The notes below the pieces were generated by a model, which saw only the letters and a list, made by a program, of their open reading frames with translations, was not told the origin of the DNA and did not search any database. Positions 41,130 through 45,871 of a stretch of 45,871 bases of DNA are shown piece by piece. Where the stretch lies: contig CAMLIZ010000013.1 in assembly GCA_946480245.1 (NCBI GenBank), forward strand, positions 1 to 45,871. Reading direction: 5' to 3'. Within the stretch, counting starts at the first letter, position 1; every line of letters starts with the position of its first letter. The DNA comes from an uncultured Pseudomonadota bacterium (GTDB lineage: Bacteria > Pseudomonadota > Gammaproteobacteria > Burkholderiales > Burkholderiaceae). A program made the position numbers and the translations under genes.

Positions 41130-42437
41130 CTAGAAGCTCCAGCCCAGGCCGAGGTTCAGCCGGTCGGCGGCGGTGTCTTCGCGGAAGCGCTGCAGGTCGG
41201 CCTTGATCACCACCTCCGGCGTGAGCTGGAAGTTGGCGCCCAGCGTCAACACGCGCTCGGTGCGCTGCGGCTCGGGCGAGAGGCCGGCGCCGAGATCTGC
41301 GAAGCGGCGCGCGGTGTTGAACTGCTCCCAGCGGGCGAAGGGCTTCAACGCGTAGTCGCCGTGTGTCCACAACGTGTACGCGGCCTGCGCATACCAGCCG
41401 TCGAAGCGGCTCGGGATCGGCGTGGCGCTGCCGACGTTCAGCGTGTTCAACGCGGCGGTGTTGGAGATGCTGCCGCGCGCATACACGCTCGCCAGGTCCC
41501 AGCGGCCGGGCGTCCAGCGCGCATGCACGTCCCACAGCGTGACGCGCGAGTGCGGCACGCTCGGCTGGGCCTGGCTGGCATTGCCGGTGAACACGCTGCC
41601 ACCCAGCTGCAAGCCGGGCAGGCCGCGCCAGTTGGCGGCGCCGAACACCGCCACGTCGTGCCCACGCGCCTGGGCCAGCTCCTGGTGGATCGAGCCGAGC
41701 GGGCTCTCGCGGCCTTCGCTCGCGTCCGAGTAGTCCCACTTGGTGACGTCGAAGCCGGTGCCGAGGCCCGCCTGCACGGTGAGGCCGTTGTCGAAGCTGC
41801 CGATCGCCTGCACGCCACCTTCGCGCCAGGTGCTGGGGATGATGGCCGTCTCCACGAAGTTGCGCTCGACGCCGTAGTAGGCGGTGGGCTCGTGGTTCTC
41901 GTTCAGCAGCCCCATCGGAATCAGGAACAGGCCTGCGCGGCCGGCCCACTGCTGCGTGACCTGGTGCTCGATGTACGCCTGCTCGATCGCCACCTCGCCG
42001 GGATCGTCGGCCGAGCTGACGCCGTGCTCCACCTCCACCTCGCCGACGAACTTGGTGCGTTCGTCGAATCGGTGCTGCAGGCCGAGCACGAAGCGGCGCA
42101 GGTCGGCCTGGGTTTTCGCGCCGGCATGCTGCGCATGGTTGAGGTTGATCTCGCCGTAGCTCGTGAGCACGGTCGCCGGCCCTTCCGGTGCGGTGGGCGT
42201 GGCCAAGGCTGCGGGCGCGGTTGCGGGTGAGGGAGCCACGGGTGCGGCGGCGGGCGTCCGCGACGCGCGTTGCTGCTGCAGCTCTGCCAGCTGCGCCTTC
42301 ACTGCGGCCAGTTCGGTGGCGAGGCGCTCGACGCGCTGCGCGAGTTCGGCTTCGGCGCCGGGCTGCGCATGCGCGGGCAGCCCGATCGAAAGAGCAGCGG
42401 CGGCGGCCGCGAAGGCGAGAAGATGGCGTTGCATCAT
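41130..42437 (-). CDS. Porin-like outer-membrane beta-barrel protein with N-terminal coiled coil
   Basis: The 435-residue protein has a signal peptide (MMQRHLLAFAAAAAALSIGLPAHA) and a short coiled coil (AELAQRVERLATELAAVKAQLAELQQQ). An Ala/Pro linker (about 60-90) leads to a long beta-barrel ending in the outer-membrane signature LNLGLGWSF with terminal Phe. Segments such as SYGEINLNHAQH, EVEVEHG and EIAFIEHQ-like VAIEQAYIEHQVT, plus AGLFLIPMGLLNENHEPTAYYGVER, resemble phosphate-selective-porin/OprP-like barrels. The substrate is unknown; in this iron-regulated context it may admit a metal complex. It starts 29 bases after the peroxidase stop and abuts the FMN-binding gene. Confidence 0.82.
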   Translation of the reverse strand: MMQRHLLAFAAAAAALSIGLPAHAQPGAEAELAQRVERLATELAAVKAQLAELQQQRASRTPAAAPVAPSPATAPAALATPTAPEGPATVLTSYGEINLNHAQHAGAKTQADLRRFVLGLQHRFDERTKFVGEVEVEHGVSSADDPGEVAIEQAYIEHQVTQQWAGRAGLFLIPMGLLNENHEPTAYYGVERNFVETAIIPSTWREGGVQAIGSFDNGLTVQAGLGTGFDVTKWDYSDASEGRESPLGSIHQELAQARGHDVAVFGAANWRGLPGLQLGGSVFTGNASQAQPSVPHSRVTLWDVHARWTPGRWDLASVYARGSISNTAALNTLNVGSATPIPSRFDGWYAQAAYTLWTHGDYALKPFARWEQFNTARRFADLGAGLSPEPQRTERVLTLGANFQLTPEVVIKADLQRFREDTAADRLNLGLGWSF

Positions 42438-42466
42438 GGAACGTTGGTGATGGAAGGAAGAAGGCG

Positions 42467-43675
42467 TCAGCGCTGCACGTAGCCGTCGGTGAGCGTCTGC
42501 AAGAAGGCGATCAAGTCGTCGATCTCGGCATTGGTGAGCGCGGGCGGCATGCCGGGCCGGCGGTCGTACGGCGCCTCGCTCGTGTTCACGTTGGCGCGGT
42601 ACTGCGGCGGCAGGTCGTCGAACTTGTCGACCGTGCCGTCGGGCTTCAGCGGGTACCACTTCTCTGGGTTGGTGTCGCGCTGCACGTAGAACGTGAGCGC
42701 CTCCTTCAGCGTGCCGAATCGGCTGTTGTGGAAGAAGCGCTTGCGCACCGCCACGTTGCGCAAGGTGGGCACCTTGAACGCGCCGCACAGCTCGGGCCGG
42801 TTGACGAGGTCGGCGCCTTCGCGCGCACACAGCCCCAGGTCGTAGAAGGCGGGGTCCGCGTTCTGCGCGAGTTCGGCGTTGCGCGGCACGCCGAGGTTGT
42901 CGTAGGTGTAGTCGGTGAACAGCGGGAAGCTGCCATCGGCCGCGCGCGCCGACGGATGGCACGCCGCGCAGTTGCCCTTGCCCGGCGCATTGAACAGCGC
43001 CAGCCCGCGCAGCTCCTGGTCGCTCAGGCGAAGGTTGCCGCGCAGGAACTCGTCGTACTTGCTGCTGAACGGGCGGAACGCCGGATCCTCCAGCTCGAAT
43101 TGCTGCAGCGCCAGCGTGATGCGCTCGAACGCTCCTTGCGCGTCGTCGAATACCTGCGCACCGTACAGCGCGCGGAACTCGTCGGCATACGCTGCGCGCG
43201 CCAGTTTGGCGACCACGTCGGCCACGTCGGCGTTGGCCATCTCCCGCGCGTTCAGAAACGGCTTGCCGGCCTGGTCGGCCAGCGAAGCGGCGCGGCCGTC
43301 CCAGAAGAAGCCGCCTGTGGGCGTGCCGTCCTGAGCGAAGTGAAAGGGCGTATTGGTGGCGAGGTAGCGGATCGAGCCGGCCTGCCGGCTGCCTTGCTGC
43401 TCCAGCAGCGCGCCGCCCGGCTGCGCTGCCATCGCATTGCTGGCGCCGTGCGCGTTGCTCGGGTCATGGCAACTGGCGCAGGACTGGCGGCCCGAGGCCG
43501 ACAGCGAAGCGTCGCGAAAGATCTTGGCGCCCAGCTGCGCCGCGGCGGACAACTCGCCCTCGCTGCGCGCGGCCGGGGCCTCGGCGGTGCCGCCTCCACC
43601 GCAGCCGGCGAGTGCGGCGACAAGCACCAGAGCGGCCGCCGAACGAAGCACCGGGGTCCAGTGAACTCCCACCAT
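42467..43675 (-). CDS. Di-haem cytochrome c peroxidase/MauG-family lipoprotein
   Basis: The 402-residue protein has a lipoprotein signal (LVLVAALAGCGGGG; the lipobox cysteine is residue 25), so it is likely membrane-anchored in the periplasm. Two haem c motifs are CASCH (about 66-70) and CAACH (about 237-241). Family segments are AAQLGAKIFRDASLSASGRQSCASCHDP, FWDGRAASLADQAGKPFLN, LRGLALFNAPGKGNCAACH and FKVPTLRNVAVRKRFFHNSRFGTLKEALTFY. Relatives reduce H2O2 or oxidise protein and small-molecule substrates. It is the first gene of the five-gene module, 18 bases downstream of a Fur-box-like sequence. Confidence 0.92.
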   Translation of the reverse strand: MVGVHWTPVLRSAAALVLVAALAGCGGGGTAEAPAARSEGELSAAAQLGAKIFRDASLSASGRQSCASCHDPSNAHGASNAMAAQPGGALLEQQGSRQAGSIRYLATNTPFHFAQDGTPTGGFFWDGRAASLADQAGKPFLNAREMANADVADVVAKLARAAYADEFRALYGAQVFDDAQGAFERITLALQQFELEDPAFRPFSSKYDEFLRGNLRLSDQELRGLALFNAPGKGNCAACHPSARAADGSFPLFTDYTYDNLGVPRNAELAQNADPAFYDLGLCAREGADLVNRPELCGAFKVPTLRNVAVRKRFFHNSRFGTLKEALTFYVQRDTNPEKWYPLKPDGTVDKFDDLPPQYRANVNTSEAPYDRRPGMPPALTNAEIDDLIAFLQTLTDGYVQR

Positions 43676-43677
43676 GA

Positions 43678-45081
<1,404 letters not shown>

Positions 45082-45086
45082 TCCGC

Positions 45087-45092
45087 TATACT
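45087..45092 (+). promoter_or_regulatory. Possible -10 element of the tRNA-Ser gene
   Basis: TATACT lies 6 bases after the serS stop, followed by a GC-rich stretch (cgccggctcgctcg) like the discriminator of stringently controlled stable-RNA promoters, and the mature tRNA starts 34 bases later. The -35 region is weak. Read-through from serS is the alternative. Confidence 0.45.
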
Positions 45093-45126
45093 CGCCGGCT
45101 CGCTCGAACAGCGACCACGTACACAA

Positions 45127-45218
45127 GGAAAGGTGGCAGAGTGGTCGAATGCGCCGGACTCGAAATCCGGTTCACGGGTTCTCCCGTGACGAGGGTTCGA
45201 ATCCCTCCCTTTCCGCCA
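45127..45218 (+). tRNA. tRNA-Ser, anticodon CGA
   Basis: The acceptor stem GGAAAGG (45127-45133) pairs with CCTTTCC ahead of G and an encoded CCA (45216-45218). The anticodon arm ccgga-ctCGAaa-tccgg gives anticodon CGA, which reads UCG serine codons. A long variable arm (cacgggttctcccgtg) and the T-loop gttcgaatc complete a type II tRNA. At 92 bases with CCA, the length suits tRNA-Ser. It sits just downstream of serS. Confidence 0.97.
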
Positions 45219-45230
45219 AGTAGCTAGGAA

Positions 45231-45256
45231 AAACGGGCCTTCGCGGCCCGTTTTGC
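45231..45256 (+). terminator. Intrinsic terminator after tRNA-Ser
   Basis: The hairpin aacgggcc-ttcgc-ggcccgtt is followed by TTGCTTTT, 13 bases downstream of the tRNA CCA end. It may also serve, with its A-rich left flank, as a terminator for the convergent MFS gene. Confidence 0.8.
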
Positions 45257-45275
45257 TTTTGGGCTGCGCTCGCCG

Positions 45276-45871
45276 CTAACCCGCCGCGTCCTCCGGCTGG
45301 CCCTGGTGCGGGAACGGCGCCAGCCACGCCAGCACGATCGGCGGCACCGAGAACAGCAGCACCAGCGCGAAGAAGGTGCTGTAGTGCTGGCCCACGGCGC
45401 CCCAGACCCAGCCGCTGACGGTGCCGGTGGACCACTTGGTGAGCGCCATCACGCCGGTGGCCATTGCGTAGTGCGTCATCTTGAACGGGCCCGGCGCCAC
45501 CTGCTGCATCATGTAGAGCATGTGGCCCACCGAGCCCATGCCGAAGCCGAATTTCTCCACCGAGACGATGAAGCCGATCCACACGATGTCGTGCGGCATC
45601 GCGTGGCTCAGGTAGAAGTAGGTGAGGTGCGGCAGGTTGAGCGCCAGCGCGAGCAGGAAGAACGAGCGCGGCAGCGTACGTCGTGCCACCAGAAAGCCTC
45701 CGAGGAACGCGCCGGCGATGAAGGCGATGGTGCCCACCGTGCCGTTGATGTGGCCCAGCGCCTCGTTGTTTAAGGCCAGCCCGCCGGCACTGCGCGGGTC
45801 CAGCATGAACAGCGGACCGAACTTCTCGATGAAGCCCTCGCCGAAGCGGTAGAAGAAGATCACCGCCAGCA
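45276..45871 (-). CDS. MFS transporter, AmpG/PAT-like, 5' end beyond the window
   Basis: Only the C-terminal 198 residues or so are inside the window. They contain about five membrane helices, for example VIFFYRFGEGFIEKFGPLFML, TVGTIAFIAGAFLGGFLVARRTLPRSFFLLALALNLPHLTYFYL and FFALVLLFSVPPIVLAWLAPF. The FYRFGEGFIEKFGPLFML...GHINGTVGTIAFIAGAFLGGFL pattern resembles the second half of PAT-family (AmpG-like) importers, which move muropeptides or acyl-CoA-type compounds. The substrate cannot be assigned. The stop at 45276 faces the tRNA terminator. Confidence 0.78.
   Translation of the reverse strand, partial: LAVIFFYRFGEGFIEKFGPLFMLDPRSAGGLALNNEALGHINGTVGTIAFIAGAFLGGFLVARRTLPRSFFLLALALNLPHLTYFYLSHAMPHDIVWIGFIVSVEKFGFGMGSVGHMLYMMQQVAPGPFKMTHYAMATGVMALTKWSTGTVSGWVWGAVGQHYSTFFALVLLFSVPPIVLAWLAPFPHQGQPEDAAG

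Noticed and set aside
39864..42230. A 788-codon plus-strand frame antisense to apbE, the FMN-binding gene and the porin gene
   Set aside because: Composition typical of antisense GC-rich frames (His/Arg/Ala/Gly), and no family motifs.

Overview
The window is about 45.9 kb of very GC-rich bacterial DNA with short intergenic gaps, many ATGA/TGATG gene overlaps and strong G/C third-position bias. The block spoT-rpoZ-gmk / yicC / kinase-PP2C-rph-rdgB-hemW, the greB-Crp pair, the serS-tRNA-Ser(CGA) pair and the protein sequences point to a betaproteobacterium of the order Burkholderiales (Rubrivivax/Leptothrix/Ideonella-like). This placement is inferred from gene order and sequence feel, not from a database search.

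Layout. 1-4529: a phenylacetate operon end (paaG, paaH, paaI), a TetR regulator and an FAD oxidoreductase, all joined by 4-8 base overlaps, behind a perfect 16-bp palindrome at the window edge. 4517-7129: a GT1 glycosyltransferase (minus), greB and a Crp/Fnr regulator. 7141-9932: an unrecognised minus-strand protein, a BBE-type flavin oxidase, and a small single-TM protein of lower GC.

9974-16122 is the most unusual locus: four translationally coupled genes. The first resembles the N-terminal half of the LodA/GoxA tryptophylquinone oxidases. The second resembles their C-terminal half, carries a PWQxDxxxC(x4)W signature and is fused to a ferritin-like domain. The third is a SPASM radical SAM enzyme. 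The fourth is a LodB/QhpG-like FAD monooxygenase. I read this as a split CTQ quinoprotein whose operon combines the two known kinds of CTQ maturase: the flavin hydroxylase of Lod/Gox, and the radical SAM enzyme plus flavin hydroxylase of quinohemoprotein amine dehydrogenase.

16074-24850 (minus strand): a large class III cyclase-ATPase, a GNAT acetyltransferase, spoT, rpoZ, gmk, a broken GH39-type glycosidase remnant, and yicC. 24882-29434 (plus): a Ser/Thr kinase and PP2C phosphatase followed by rph, rdgB and hemW. 29437-31784: AraC/GyrI-type and LysR regulators and a DUF1127 protein. 31791-34617 (minus): cheR-cheD-cheB. 34688-36602 (plus): a diguanylate cyclase, a FlhG/MinD-like ATPase and a truncated haemoglobin. 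36571-37910 (minus): radC and an Smr-domain gene. 37989-39394 (plus): an SlyD-like isomerase and ispH.

39376-43675 (minus) is a five-gene module behind a Fur-box-like site: di-haem peroxidase lipoprotein, porin-like outer membrane protein, FMN-binding protein, ApbE flavin transferase and a four-helix membrane protein. It looks like an iron-regulated envelope electron-transfer system. The window closes with serS, tRNA-Ser(CGA), an intrinsic terminator and the 3' part of an MFS transporter. I saw no CRISPR array, insertion sequence or prophage.
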